Below are positions 9,053 to 18,277 of a stretch of DNA of 52,465 bases, in pieces. The stretch spans positions 1 through 52,465 of the forward strand of contig JACPQN010000134.1 of the NCBI GenBank assembly GCA_016190485.1. The letters are read 5' to 3'. The translations under genes and the position numbers were made by a program. The DNA is from Chloroflexota bacterium. GTDB lineage: Bacteria; Chloroflexota; Dehalococcoidia; SHYD01. How positions within the stretch are numbered: the first letter of the stretch is position 1; each line of letters starts with the position of its first letter. The notes under the pieces are model-generated. The model searched no databases. It was not told the DNA's origin and saw only the letters and a program-made list of their open reading frames with translations.

Positions 9053-9937
9053 CTATTCCGGGTGGCCTGTCGTGGCCAGCTCCTGGCAGGCCAGGAGCCA
9101 GACCGTTCTCTGAAAGACGCGCAGCACACCCATGCCCAGGGCCACCACCAGCAACAGCCCAAGAGTAGGGAGCAATAGCGCCACACCGAGAGCGGGGTTG
9201 ACCAAGAACCCGATGACCGCTGGTAGGACGGTGACTGCCACAACCAGCGCCACCAGGCAGCCTGCGCCGCAGCCGATGGCCATTTCGTTCACCAGCCACA
9301 CCACCAGCAGCTCCCACCAGTGGCGTGCCAGCAGCTCCCAGCCTGCGTGCAGGGCTTGGAGTGGCCCCGTGTCATGAAGCACCACCTGAACCTGAGATAC
9401 CGTCACCAGGATGCCCAGAGCCAGCAGGCCGAGGAGCACCAGCGGGAACCACAGGCAGATGCCCACTGCCAGCAGTGGTTGGCCCGCCAGCGCTGCGGCG
9501 GCTCCCAGCGCGGCCATAGGCAGCAGAAGCGTCAAGGCTACCGTGCCCGAGATGAGTCCGATGACCAGGATTGGCCAGAAGTGACGCCACCCCAGCGCGG
9601 CTGACCTCCCGAAGGTGGCGTTTCCCTCTTCCGCGGCCTGGTTGGCCCCGGCCAGCAATGCCCCGATGGCCCAGTTGCCCACGAGCACAGAGAGGACCCA
9701 GTAGAGGAGCACCAGCGCCGCCGCGGCGATGAGGATGGTGATGCGGAGGCCGGAGTCCATCCCGCCGAAGAACGCGGCTACATCGCGCCACTCATCACGG
9801 TCGCCGCCGATGTTGCCGGCGGCCCCAAAGCAGTCGCCGCTTACCAACACCAGGAGAAAGCCATAGAGCCACAGCACGCGGTTGGCCACCGCAATGGCCA
9901 GGCCGCGGCGCAGCGTCTCGGCCAGGTTCAGGCGCAT
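9053..9937 (-). CDS. Multi-TM integral membrane protein of unknown function
   Basis: Several hydrophobic helices; no diagnostic motif. Confidence 0.75.
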   Translation of the reverse strand: MRLNLAETLRRGLAIAVANRVLWLYGFLLVLVSGDCFGAAGNIGGDRDEWRDVAAFFGGMDSGLRITILIAAAALVLLYWVLSVLVGNWAIGALLAGANQAAEEGNATFGRSAALGWRHFWPILVIGLISGTVALTLLLPMAALGAAAALAGQPLLAVGICLWFPLVLLGLLALGILVTVSQVQVVLHDTGPLQALHAGWELLARHWWELLVVWLVNEMAIGCGAGCLVALVVAVTVLPAVIGFLVNPALGVALLLPTLGLLLVVALGMGVLRVFQRTVWLLACQELATTGHPE

Positions 9938-9962
9938 GCGTCCTCCGTGCGGCTGCGGCGGG

Positions 9963-11426
9963 TCATGCGCGATGGATGCGCGCGCCAGCGGTGTAGGTGA
10001 CGTGGGCGGCGCGGGCCGCAGTCAGCACTTGTCGCCCTCCGCGAAAGGCGGATGTCTCCTCCAGGGCCGTGGCCTCTGGGGCTTGCACGGGGTCTACCAT
10101 AGCCTCTTGGAGCACCCGGCCCTGCCATGCCGCGGGCAGGGGGAGCCCCAGGCAGCGCAGGACCGTGGGGGCGATGTCTACCACGCCGCAGGGCGCCTGG
10201 GAGTCCACCGCCGCCCGGAAGTGGGGACCGGCAGCCAGGAGGGTGTTGCGCATCTCGAAGGGGCTGATGCCGCCGTGGTTGCCCGCTCCCACGCTGATAT
10301 GCCCGTGATCCAGGGTCAGGCCCGGCACACCGTGGCCATTGTGGCCGTCCTCCCACGCGAGGGCTGCCACCAGGTCGGGCGCGTGGGGGCCTTGGCCACC
10401 CACGGCGCCCAGGGGCAGGGCGCCCGGCATGGGGCCGTCCCGGGAGAAGACCGCAGTCACCCAGGGTTGGCTCAGCAAGAACTGCGCGACTGCCGCGGTG
10501 TCCACCGAGGGCGCCGCGTACAGCAGGAAGGCGCCACCGTCAGCGCAGATGACCAGGTCGTCGGAGACCCGGTCATGCTTCAGCCCGGCTTCCACCAGCG
10601 CCTGCACCACATCCACGTGGCCGGACACCGTGGCGTAGCCGTGGTCGGAGGTGATGATGACGTCCAGGCGGTCTCGCAGGCCCTGCTGGGACAGCCGTGT
10701 CAGCAGCGCGCCGAAGGAGGCGTCGGCAGCCTGGAGGGCCGCCAGCGCCTCCGGCGAGCCGAGGCCGTAGCGGTGGTGGAGGCCATCGGGCACGGTGATC
10801 CAGAAGAAAGCCAGGGCCGGACGAGCCAAGGGCAACAGGACGTCGCTCAGGGCCCGGGCGGCGTACTCCACCCTGGCCACAGCCAGTGCGCCATAGTCGC
10901 CACCGTACGGCGGCGGCCCCAGGGCAGTGGCCACCCGCTCGGCCAGGTCCGGAGGCGTGGTGAAGTCGTGGTGGTAGACCAGGCCGCCCACGGAGGCCGC
11001 CTCGGGGTGCATCAGGTAGCCGCAGCCGGAGCTGCCCGTACCTACTGCGATGGTCTTCCGTCCGGCCGCCGCCAGCACCTCCCCCACGGTTGGCGCCAGC
11101 AGCATGCGTCCGGTGACCTGGCGCAGGCGCCGCAGATCGGCGACGTCGCTGGTATTCAGCGGTCGCAGAGGCTCCACCTGTGGTCGCCACACGGTATTGC
11201 CTTCGATCCCATGTGCGCCAGGGAAGCAGCCGGTGGCCAGGGAGGAGGCGTTGACGCGGGTGACGGAGGGGAAGACGCAGTGGCTCTGGCTGAACCATAC
11301 ACCCTGTTGTCGTAGGCGGTGGAGGTGGGGCGTCCAATCTGGCCGGACCATCTCTGGTCGCAACCCGTCGAAGACACAGACCAGGCACATGGAGTCTGGG
11401 CTTGACATGGCAGTGCGCCCTCTCAC
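9963..11426 (-). CDS. Alkaline phosphatase / type I phosphodiesterase family protein
   Basis: FDGLRPEMVR, FPSVTRVNASSLATGCFPGAHGI, TSDHGYATV and AGNHGG motifs. Confidence 0.88.
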   Translation of the reverse strand: MRGRTAMSSPDSMCLVCVFDGLRPEMVRPDWTPHLHRLRQQGVWFSQSHCVFPSVTRVNASSLATGCFPGAHGIEGNTVWRPQVEPLRPLNTSDVADLRRLRQVTGRMLLAPTVGEVLAAAGRKTIAVGTGSSGCGYLMHPEAASVGGLVYHHDFTTPPDLAERVATALGPPPYGGDYGALAVARVEYAARALSDVLLPLARPALAFFWITVPDGLHHRYGLGSPEALAALQAADASFGALLTRLSQQGLRDRLDVIITSDHGYATVSGHVDVVQALVEAGLKHDRVSDDLVICADGGAFLLYAAPSVDTAAVAQFLLSQPWVTAVFSRDGPMPGALPLGAVGGQGPHAPDLVAALAWEDGHNGHGVPGLTLDHGHISVGAGNHGGISPFEMRNTLLAAGPHFRAAVDSQAPCGVVDIAPTVLRCLGLPLPAAWQGRVLQEAMVDPVQAPEATALEETSAFRGGRQVLTAARAAHVTYTAGARIHRA

Positions 11427-11492
11427 GCCAGGGTCAGGTGGTGGACATGGTAGCAGTGTACCGCCCGGAGAACAAGGGTGACAGGGCGAGGC

Positions 11493-13487
11493 CTAGCCGG
11501 CGTCGGCGGAGCAACTCCCCTTGGCCACCAGCACTTGCCGGTAGGCGTGCAGCAGGCTGGCCGGCGGGGCGTTCTGGGTGATGCCCCGCTCCAGGGCCTC
11601 CCGAGCGGCTGGAAGATCGCCCAGGCCTTCACACCGGGCCACGGCGCTGGCCAGGTGCCACTCGGCATGCCAGGGGTAACGGGTGGTCCACTGGCCGTAG
11701 ACCAGGAGGAGGCCCGCCCAGTCCGGTTGGCCGGAGCTCCTTCCCCAGGCTTCTGCCGGCGCGTAGCGTCGCAGTGGCTCGCGGCTGTCGGCCATCACGC
11801 CCCGGCGGATGGCCGACAGCGCGGCCTCCGCATCGCCCAGGCGACCATACAAGCTACCGAGGAGGTACCAGCTCCTGCTGGCGCTGGGATCGCCCTGGGC
11901 TGCCGGCTCAAGGAGCGTCGCGGCCAGCCGCAGGGCGCCAGGGTCGGCCGGGTTATCTTCTGATCGCAGGAGCTCACGGTATGCCAGGACCCGTCCGGCG
12001 TTGAGGCGGGGCCCATCCCACGTCGCCGGGAGCAGGAGGACAACCACCAGCAACAGCAGCGCACCCCTGTCCAACCGAGTCTGAAGCGCGCCGACGGCTT
12101 CGTCGCCAGGGGCCGCAACCGGCCGCAGCGTTGCTCCCAACCCAAGGATAGCCCAGATGGCCACGCCGGGCTTGGCGCCCAGGGTGACCGCGTCCAGGAT
12201 TCCGAAGATCAGGAAGGCAAACAGACCGGCGGCGAGGGCCAGAGCCAGCGCGCCGGTCTCCTGCGTACCATTCTGGTAGGCATTACAAAGGGTGACCAAA
12301 GAGGAGGCCAGGAGCCACAGGAGCGCGATGAGACCGGGGAGGCCCAGGTCGACGCCAGTCTGCAGCATCCAGTTGTGGGCATGAGGCTCCGGCCCCAGCG
12401 CGAAGGGTGGATAGAAGCGCTCCATGACCCAGGGGAAGGTGTTGAGGCCGATGCCGGTGTAGGGAGTGTCGTGGACCATCTGGAGCGCCCGGGGCCACAG
12501 CTCCAGGCGAGCGGCCATGCCGAAGGAGGCGCGCGCCTCCCCAGCCGCAGGCGCGGGCGCGGTGGTGGTAGACGGCTGGGCAGCCAGGAGAGCACTGGTG
12601 GCGGTCCAGCCTGCGACTGCTGCCAGCACGAGGATTCCGCCTCCGCCCAGCGCCCACCAGCGGGGGCGGGCACGTCCGGCCACCAGCGCAGCAGCTCCCA
12701 GGGCAACGACAACGCCGCCGAGCGCGCTGAGTGTCTGGGTGAGCAGCAACACGACGGCCATGAGCGCCGTGGCTCCGGCCAGCAGAACGCCGCGGGGCCA
12801 GATGGGGCGACGCCATGTCCAGCAGAGCACGGCAGCCACCGGGAGCAGCAGCGCCAGGCTGCCGCCCACCTCCCGGGGGTTGAAGAGGTCGGTGGCCCTG
12901 GGTACACCGCTGCCCGGCAGGCCCCGGATCAGGGTGGGCAGCGCGCCGTACAGCGTCTCCAGCCAGGGCGGTAAGGTCAGGCCGGCGTAGCTCCAGTCTG
13001 TGCCCAGGAGGGCTGCTCCCGCGATGCCGGTTCCCAGCGCGGCGAGGCCGTAGCCGCTCCAGCGCTGCGCCACATCGCTTTCGACCCGGTTGGCCAGGGC
13101 GTAGTAGAGGCAGATGCCCAGGATAATACCCCAGAGCTTGCTGGCGCTGGCCTGAGGGAAGCTCGAGACGGCGGCCCCCACCAGGGTCATGAGGGCCAAA
13201 AGGAGCAGAGGACGGTCCATTGGTGTGGGGTGGGAGGGGCGTCCGGTCTGGGCCCAGCGTCCCAGCCAGGCCAGGGCCAGCAGCCCGGCGCCGAGGGCGG
13301 TCCAGCCGCCCGGAAACAGCAGGGTCGGAGCGGCGGCCAGGGTCAGCGCCAGGTCCCAGGGGGCCAGGCGGGCGGTGGCGCGCCACGGGCGGAGGGCTGG
13401 TATCCCAGGCCCCGTCAGCCGCACCGCCCGGCCTCCTTGGTGCGCAGGAGCGGTTCCGCCGCTGGCCCTGGCGCCTCCGGAAGCCAC
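11493..13487 (-). CDS. O-antigen ligase (Wzy/WaaL)-like protein with C-terminal TPR-like region
   Basis: Many TM segments; GIGLNTFPWVMERFYPPFALGPEPHAHNWMLQTGVDLGLPGL matches the O-antigen-ligase loop; TPR-like tail. Confidence 0.85.
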   Translation of the reverse strand: MASGGARASGGTAPAHQGGRAVRLTGPGIPALRPWRATARLAPWDLALTLAAAPTLLFPGGWTALGAGLLALAWLGRWAQTGRPSHPTPMDRPLLLLALMTLVGAAVSSFPQASASKLWGIILGICLYYALANRVESDVAQRWSGYGLAALGTGIAGAALLGTDWSYAGLTLPPWLETLYGALPTLIRGLPGSGVPRATDLFNPREVGGSLALLLPVAAVLCWTWRRPIWPRGVLLAGATALMAVVLLLTQTLSALGGVVVALGAAALVAGRARPRWWALGGGGILVLAAVAGWTATSALLAAQPSTTTAPAPAAGEARASFGMAARLELWPRALQMVHDTPYTGIGLNTFPWVMERFYPPFALGPEPHAHNWMLQTGVDLGLPGLIALLWLLASSLVTLCNAYQNGTQETGALALALAAGLFAFLIFGILDAVTLGAKPGVAIWAILGLGATLRPVAAPGDEAVGALQTRLDRGALLLLVVVLLLPATWDGPRLNAGRVLAYRELLRSEDNPADPGALRLAATLLEPAAQGDPSASRSWYLLGSLYGRLGDAEAALSAIRRGVMADSREPLRRYAPAEAWGRSSGQPDWAGLLLVYGQWTTRYPWHAEWHLASAVARCEGLGDLPAAREALERGITQNAPPASLLHAYRQVLVAKGSCSADAG

Positions 13488-13520
13488 CGATTTACCATGG
13501 AGGAGAGCTGTCGCCGAAAG

Positions 13521-14360
13521 TCAGCGCGCGACTCCTGGCGGCACCACGTCGATCCAGAGCTGGAGCTGCCGGAAGGGCGCGGGATCCCCTTCTCTGAACA
13601 GCAAGAACCTGACCTCCTGTTCTTTCCCCGTCTCTTTGAGGCTGAAGGTGATGGGAGATTCCCAGGTCTCCCGTGAGCCCACTTCCAGCGGCCCGGCGGT
13701 GGCCAGCGTCGCCGTTCTTGACGCGACCCGAAGGGTAAAGACGGCGGCGCGGGGCTCCCTGTTGGCGATGCCCACCACTACGGTGAGGGGATCGCCGGGC
13801 GCTGCGAGGCGGGGATAGCCCTCGGCGACCTTCTCGGCGCTCAGGACGTAGAACTCCGTAAGGGCCGGCTCCGCCGACAGGGTCAAGGCCAATCCCGCGC
13901 CGCTCAGCAGCCCTCCTGCCAGGAGCACCGCCAGCGCCAGCTTGGTCGCGGGGCGCGCCTCCCGCCAGCGGGCCACCCGCGGCAGGAGCGCCGGCAATTC
14001 GTCCGCCGGCACACCACGGCGGCGCCAGGCCGCTGCCCCGCAGCAAAGCGCAGTCCAGACGGTGAGCGCCCCTACGAGCGAGTTGTAGGTCAGGCCGAGG
14101 CGGCTGTAGTTGACCAGAAGGGACAGGACCGTCACAGCCGCCAGGGACGTGCCCAGGCTCAATGCCATGCGGTCGGCGTCGTCCAGGTCGCTGGAGCGAG
14201 GGAAGAGGGCGAGGCACAGGCTATGGCCGGGGAAGAGGAGCACGGCCAGCATACCCAGGGGCAGCCGCAGCGCAAAAGGCCCTTCCAGCAACGCCAGCAG
14301 CGCCGCGCAGAGGCTGGCTGCAAAGACCAGGAAGAGCTCGCTCCTCAGGAGGTGGGGCAT
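13521..14360 (-). CDS. DUF1616-like membrane protein
   Basis: LLFPGHSLCLALFPRSSDLDDADRMALSLGTSLA followed by an extracytoplasmic beta-domain; start assigned to MPHLLRSE. Confidence 0.8.
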   Translation of the reverse strand: MPHLLRSELFLVFAASLCAALLALLEGPFALRLPLGMLAVLLFPGHSLCLALFPRSSDLDDADRMALSLGTSLAAVTVLSLLVNYSRLGLTYNSLVGALTVWTALCCGAAAWRRRGVPADELPALLPRVARWREARPATKLALAVLLAGGLLSGAGLALTLSAEPALTEFYVLSAEKVAEGYPRLAAPGDPLTVVVGIANREPRAAVFTLRVASRTATLATAGPLEVGSRETWESPITFSLKETGKEQEVRFLLFREGDPAPFRQLQLWIDVVPPGVAR

Positions 14361-14415
14361 GGTGGGTTCCTGGCTCCATACTACCGCGCCCGCGGCTGCT
14401 GCGGCCAGCCTCTGC

Positions 14416-15573
14416 CTACTGGGGGAGCAGCACGCTGCGATACACCGCCACCGTCTCGCGGGCGGTCCGCTGCCAGGTGAACTGGCGGGCCCTGGCGAGG
14501 CCGCCTGCTCGCATCCCTGCACGAAGGTCGGGGTCGGTGAGCACGTGAGCCATGGCCGCCGCCATGTCCTGCACGCTGGCCGGGTCGACCAAGAGGGCGG
14601 CGTCGCCCGCCACCTCCGGCAGCGAGCTGGCGCTGGAGCAGACCACCGGCGTCCCGCAGGCCATGGCCTCCAGCACCGGCAGCCCAAACCCCTCGTAGAG
14701 GGAGGGAAAGACGAAGAGACTTGCCGCGCTGTACAATGCCGGCAACTCCTCCTCCGGCACGTAACCCAGCAGACGCACCGCGTCTCCCAATCCTAAGCGG
14801 CGCACCACGTCGCCCAAGTCCTCGTGCGCCCAGAGGGAAGGCCCGGCGATGGCCAGCCAGTACGCCGGGAGCTGGTGGTGCAACCGGGCGAAGGCTTCCA
14901 GCAACCGGGGCAGGTTCTTGCGGGCCTGCTGCGCCCCCAGGCTCAGGATGAAGGGGCCGTCGCACCCGTAGCGGCTGGCGACCTGCTGGGCCACAGCCTG
15001 TGGGACGGGCGCGAACCGCTCCGAGACGCCATCGGGCGCCACGTGGATTCGCCCCGCGGTGGCTGGCAAGAAGCGCAGCAGGTCCGCCCTGGCATGCTGG
15101 CTAACGGTAATGACGGCGTCCACGTGGCCCAGGGTGGCCGGCACATAGCTGCGATGGAGGAAGTTATTCAGCCAGGGGTAGCCCTCCGGGTGGCGAAAGG
15201 CGATGGCATCGTGGATGGTGACGACGCGCTTGAAACCGCCTGCCCAGCGCCCCAGCAGGAAGGGGCTCACGCCGGAGGGGTCGTGCACCAGGTCGAGCTG
15301 GAGCCGGCGGGCGGCCAGGGCGATCATGGGGCTGCCCAGGGCCATGAGGCCCGGCAGCATGCCACAGCCCGGCAGGAACCAGCAGGGCTCGCCTGCGTCA
15401 TGGAAGGGGCCGCGGCGGTAGGTGGTGAGGTAGACTATCTGGCACTCCGCCTGGTTCTGGAGGGCCCAGCCCAGCTCCAGCGCCACCCGTCCCACGCCGG
15501 AGAGGGGCCGGTCCAGGGCGTAGGCCAGCAGGCCCACCCGGGCCGGCCGGTCGCGGAAGGGGACGGGGCTCAT
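14416..15573 (-). CDS. Glycosyltransferase family 4
   Basis: [43 protein letters not shown]. Confidence 0.93.
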   Translation of the reverse strand: MSPVPFRDRPARVGLLAYALDRPLSGVGRVALELGWALQNQAECQIVYLTTYRRGPFHDAGEPCWFLPGCGMLPGLMALGSPMIALAARRLQLDLVHDPSGVSPFLLGRWAGGFKRVVTIHDAIAFRHPEGYPWLNNFLHRSYVPATLGHVDAVITVSQHARADLLRFLPATAGRIHVAPDGVSERFAPVPQAVAQQVASRYGCDGPFILSLGAQQARKNLPRLLEAFARLHHQLPAYWLAIAGPSLWAHEDLGDVVRRLGLGDAVRLLGYVPEEELPALYSAASLFVFPSLYEGFGLPVLEAMACGTPVVCSSASSLPEVAGDAALLVDPASVQDMAAAMAHVLTDPDLRAGMRAGGLARARQFTWQRTARETVAVYRSVLLPQ

Positions 15574-15644
15574 CTCGAAGGCAATGGAGCCGAGATCGGA
15601 CCCTCCTCCATGAACATCATGGGATGGGAGTGATCGGTACGCCT

Positions 15645-16553
15645 TTAGCTCGTCGCCGGTTTCCTGTAGTCGATGATTGCTCCTGTCGGAAATACCGACG
15701 CCACGAGCTGCTTGGGTAGGAGCGAGAGGAAACTGCCTGCGATCGCGTAGAAGTGATTCGAATGATAAGGCGCATCCGTGCTTATGATGAGTGTGCTTGA
15801 GGGGAGATTGGCGCTTTCCACTGTTTTCCGCCATTGGCCATAAGATAGGAGACCCTCATGGATTCCTAGGCCGTGTTCACGGGTCGATGCGTCACGATGA
15901 AACAACCAAACGAAATGACCCGGCACCGAAGGTTCGAGAAAGACCATTCGACCCCCCGGCCGGAGAATTCGGGCACTTTCGCTGAGAATGCGGCTCGGCT
16001 CATTGGAGTGGTGTATGAAAAGTTCACCAAAGATGTAATCAACGGTCTCGTCCTTGAACGGCAGGTCTTCGGCAGCTATTGCCGCAAGGAAGTCTGGTTG
16101 TTGCGGAAAAGCCTTGAGGACCGGTCTCGCCTTGTTGCGCAGCGTGTTGACTGCCACGTCTGTGGCGTACACGACCGATTCCGCCCAAGTAGATTTGACG
16201 ATACCCGACGCATAGCAGCTACCGCCTCCCAGTTCTAAGAAGCGTCCTGGACCAAAGCGGGGCAGTATCTCCTTTTCAAAGCGGTGCACGTACGGGAATC
16301 TCGTCAGCCAAAGCCATGGCGCGATCCTGGTGCGCTCAGCCTCGGGAGCTCCATCTGCATACTCGTATTCTTCAGCCAGTCTTGGATCGGCGGGATCAAA
16401 CGGGCGTCGTAGATCGAGAATGCCGTCAACAACAGGAATGGTGTGGCCATTGACGCAGCGAACCTCGCCATCCTCAGTTGTCAGATCGCCGTGACATAGC
16501 ACACAGCGAAGCACTTTTACTTCGACGCGCATCTTATTGCCTTCAAAATCCAA
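15645..16553 (-). CDS. Class I SAM-dependent methyltransferase with N-terminal zinc-ribbon-like segment
   Basis: VLRCVLCHGDLTTEDGEVRCVNGH and FLELGGGSC... SESARILRPGGRMVFLEP; visibly lower GC than its neighbours. Confidence 0.88.
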   Translation of the reverse strand: MDFEGNKMRVEVKVLRCVLCHGDLTTEDGEVRCVNGHTIPVVDGILDLRRPFDPADPRLAEEYEYADGAPEAERTRIAPWLWLTRFPYVHRFEKEILPRFGPGRFLELGGGSCYASGIVKSTWAESVVYATDVAVNTLRNKARPVLKAFPQQPDFLAAIAAEDLPFKDETVDYIFGELFIHHSNEPSRILSESARILRPGGRMVFLEPSVPGHFVWLFHRDASTREHGLGIHEGLLSYGQWRKTVESANLPSSTLIISTDAPYHSNHFYAIAGSFLSLLPKQLVASVFPTGAIIDYRKPATS

Positions 16554-16615
16554 CGCTGTTCGATGGTTGTTGACTGGGATCTGTCACTCACCATGAGCGA
16601 TGCCTCCACAGTCTG

Positions 16616-18277
16616 TTAGCGCTGATAGGGTGTCTGGGCACGCAGGCGATAGAGCTGAGCCGTGCCGCTGTCGTAGACTCTGTTCTCTCCGGCCGTGGGC
16701 GGCAGCGGCTCACCCAGGCGGGAACTCTGCGAGCGAATGACGTCTGTCACCAGGAAGGCGCGGGTCTGGGGCTTTGGCCGATAGACGTCCCAGGTGTTGT
16801 GCCGCGTCGATTCACCTACGGCGATGGCGTAGGCCGTCTTCAGCCGCTCGTCCAGGCCTACCCAGACGCTCTCGCTCTGGTGGCGCTGGTCGGCCCAGCG
16901 GAGGGCCTGCAGCTCCAGCGCGGTGTAGAAGGTCCACTTGTTGCTGAGGATGGGTTCGTTGGTGGCCTTGAGGAGGGCGAGCCCCGCCAGCGCCGCCAGG
17001 GAGAATCTGGCCACCAGGCCCCCAAGGCGGCCAGGGCGCCATTGCGTGATCGCGCCGGCGACCAGCGGGGTGGCCACCATGGCGAAGGAAGGGAAGGAGC
17101 GGTGCTGGAGGTTGCCACCCAGAAGCTCCGTACGGTCGCTCAGGATGGCCAGGCCGCCCTGGAGGGCAAAGGCGCCATACAGGAGCCACAGCAGCCACTG
17201 AGCCAGGGTCTGGGGCTGGCGGTCTCCCCGGATCACCCAGCGCCATCCCAGCCAGAGCCACACGGCCGCGGAGGCCGCGATCAGCAGGTAATCCTCTATG
17301 CTGACCAGGAAGTACACTGGGAGGCTGATCCAGCCCTCTACCAGGTACAGGTAGGGGTTCACCCCCACGTCGGTCTGGGTGGTCAGGTAGAGGGCTGCAA
17401 CCCGCTGCTGGAGAAGCTCAAAGGCCTCCAGCCCGTGGCGTGCGGGGGGGTACAGGAAGAACACAAAGATGAAGCCGAGGCACACCACCGCCAGGGACAC
17501 CGTGGCCAGCCGGGCGGCGGCGTCGCTGCCCAAAGCCCAGAGACCAGCCCAGAGGCGACCAACGGCCCAGGCGGCGCCCATGGCAGTGGCAATGGCCACC
17601 ACGAAGGAGATCCCGAAGAGGGCGTTGGTCGCGATGAGGGCATACGAAGTGAGGTAGAAGAGGCCGGCGTAGACCGCAAAACGTCCCGGGCGCTCCCGAA
17701 AGCGGAAACTGCGCACCAGCAGCCAGAGGCTTACCAGCATGAACAGGCGCAGCTCCCGCTCGTGGCTGCCCCGCAGGATCACGAAGAGGAACTCGGGCTG
17801 GAGGAAGAGCAGCAAAGTGGCGAGGGTCGCGGTGCTGCGGCTGCCCGAGAGCTCCCGGTAGAGCGCCCAGGCGGGGAAGACCAGCAGCACGGAGACCAGG
17901 GGAAACACCGCCTGGAGCAGGAACGAGAAGTCAATGCCGGTAAAGGCCAGCAGGGCGTTGGTGATCACACCGTGAGCATAGCCATGGGGATAGACCTGGC
18001 CAGTGCTGGGCACCAGGTCTGCGCTCTGGGCCATGGACCGGACTGCCAGGGCCTGCAGGGCGCTGTCGGTCTCGGCCCACTGGCCCCAGGAGCGGACGAC
18101 GAAATAGGTGGCGGCCAGCAAGGCATAGGTGAGGAGCAGGATGAGCGGTGTCCATAGGCCCCGCATGCCCGAGGGTGTCGCACCGGCTGGGGGGGCGTCG
18201 CCGCGCTGCTCCGGGTCTTTAGCCAGTCTGACCGTGCCCAACGCGCTATCTCCCGAAGCTGACTTGATCTGGCGCAT
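16616..18277 (-). CDS. GT-C-like multi-TM membrane protein
   Basis: ADTDSALQ-like AETDSALQALAVRSMAQ loop after TM1, more than 8 TM segments, in a glycan cluster. Confidence 0.65.
   Translation of the reverse strand: MRQIKSASGDSALGTVRLAKDPEQRGDAPPAGATPSGMRGLWTPLILLLTYALLAATYFVVRSWGQWAETDSALQALAVRSMAQSADLVPSTGQVYPHGYAHGVITNALLAFTGIDFSFLLQAVFPLVSVLLVFPAWALYRELSGSRSTATLATLLLFLQPEFLFVILRGSHERELRLFMLVSLWLLVRSFRFRERPGRFAVYAGLFYLTSYALIATNALFGISFVVAIATAMGAAWAVGRLWAGLWALGSDAAARLATVSLAVVCLGFIFVFFLYPPARHGLEAFELLQQRVAALYLTTQTDVGVNPYLYLVEGWISLPVYFLVSIEDYLLIAASAAVWLWLGWRWVIRGDRQPQTLAQWLLWLLYGAFALQGGLAILSDRTELLGGNLQHRSFPSFAMVATPLVAGAITQWRPGRLGGLVARFSLAALAGLALLKATNEPILSNKWTFYTALELQALRWADQRHQSESVWVGLDERLKTAYAIAVGESTRHNTWDVYRPKPQTRAFLVTDVIRSQSSRLGEPLPPTAGENRVYDSGTAQLYRLRAQTPYQR

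Noticed and set aside
16799-18157. 452-aa plus-strand ORF, and other long antisense ORFs (e.g. 724-1362, 9882-11315, 14824-15633, 33712-34713)
   Set aside because: They lie antisense to well-supported genes in high-GC DNA, have His/Gln/Gly/Arg-rich composition typical of shadow frames, and show no family motifs.
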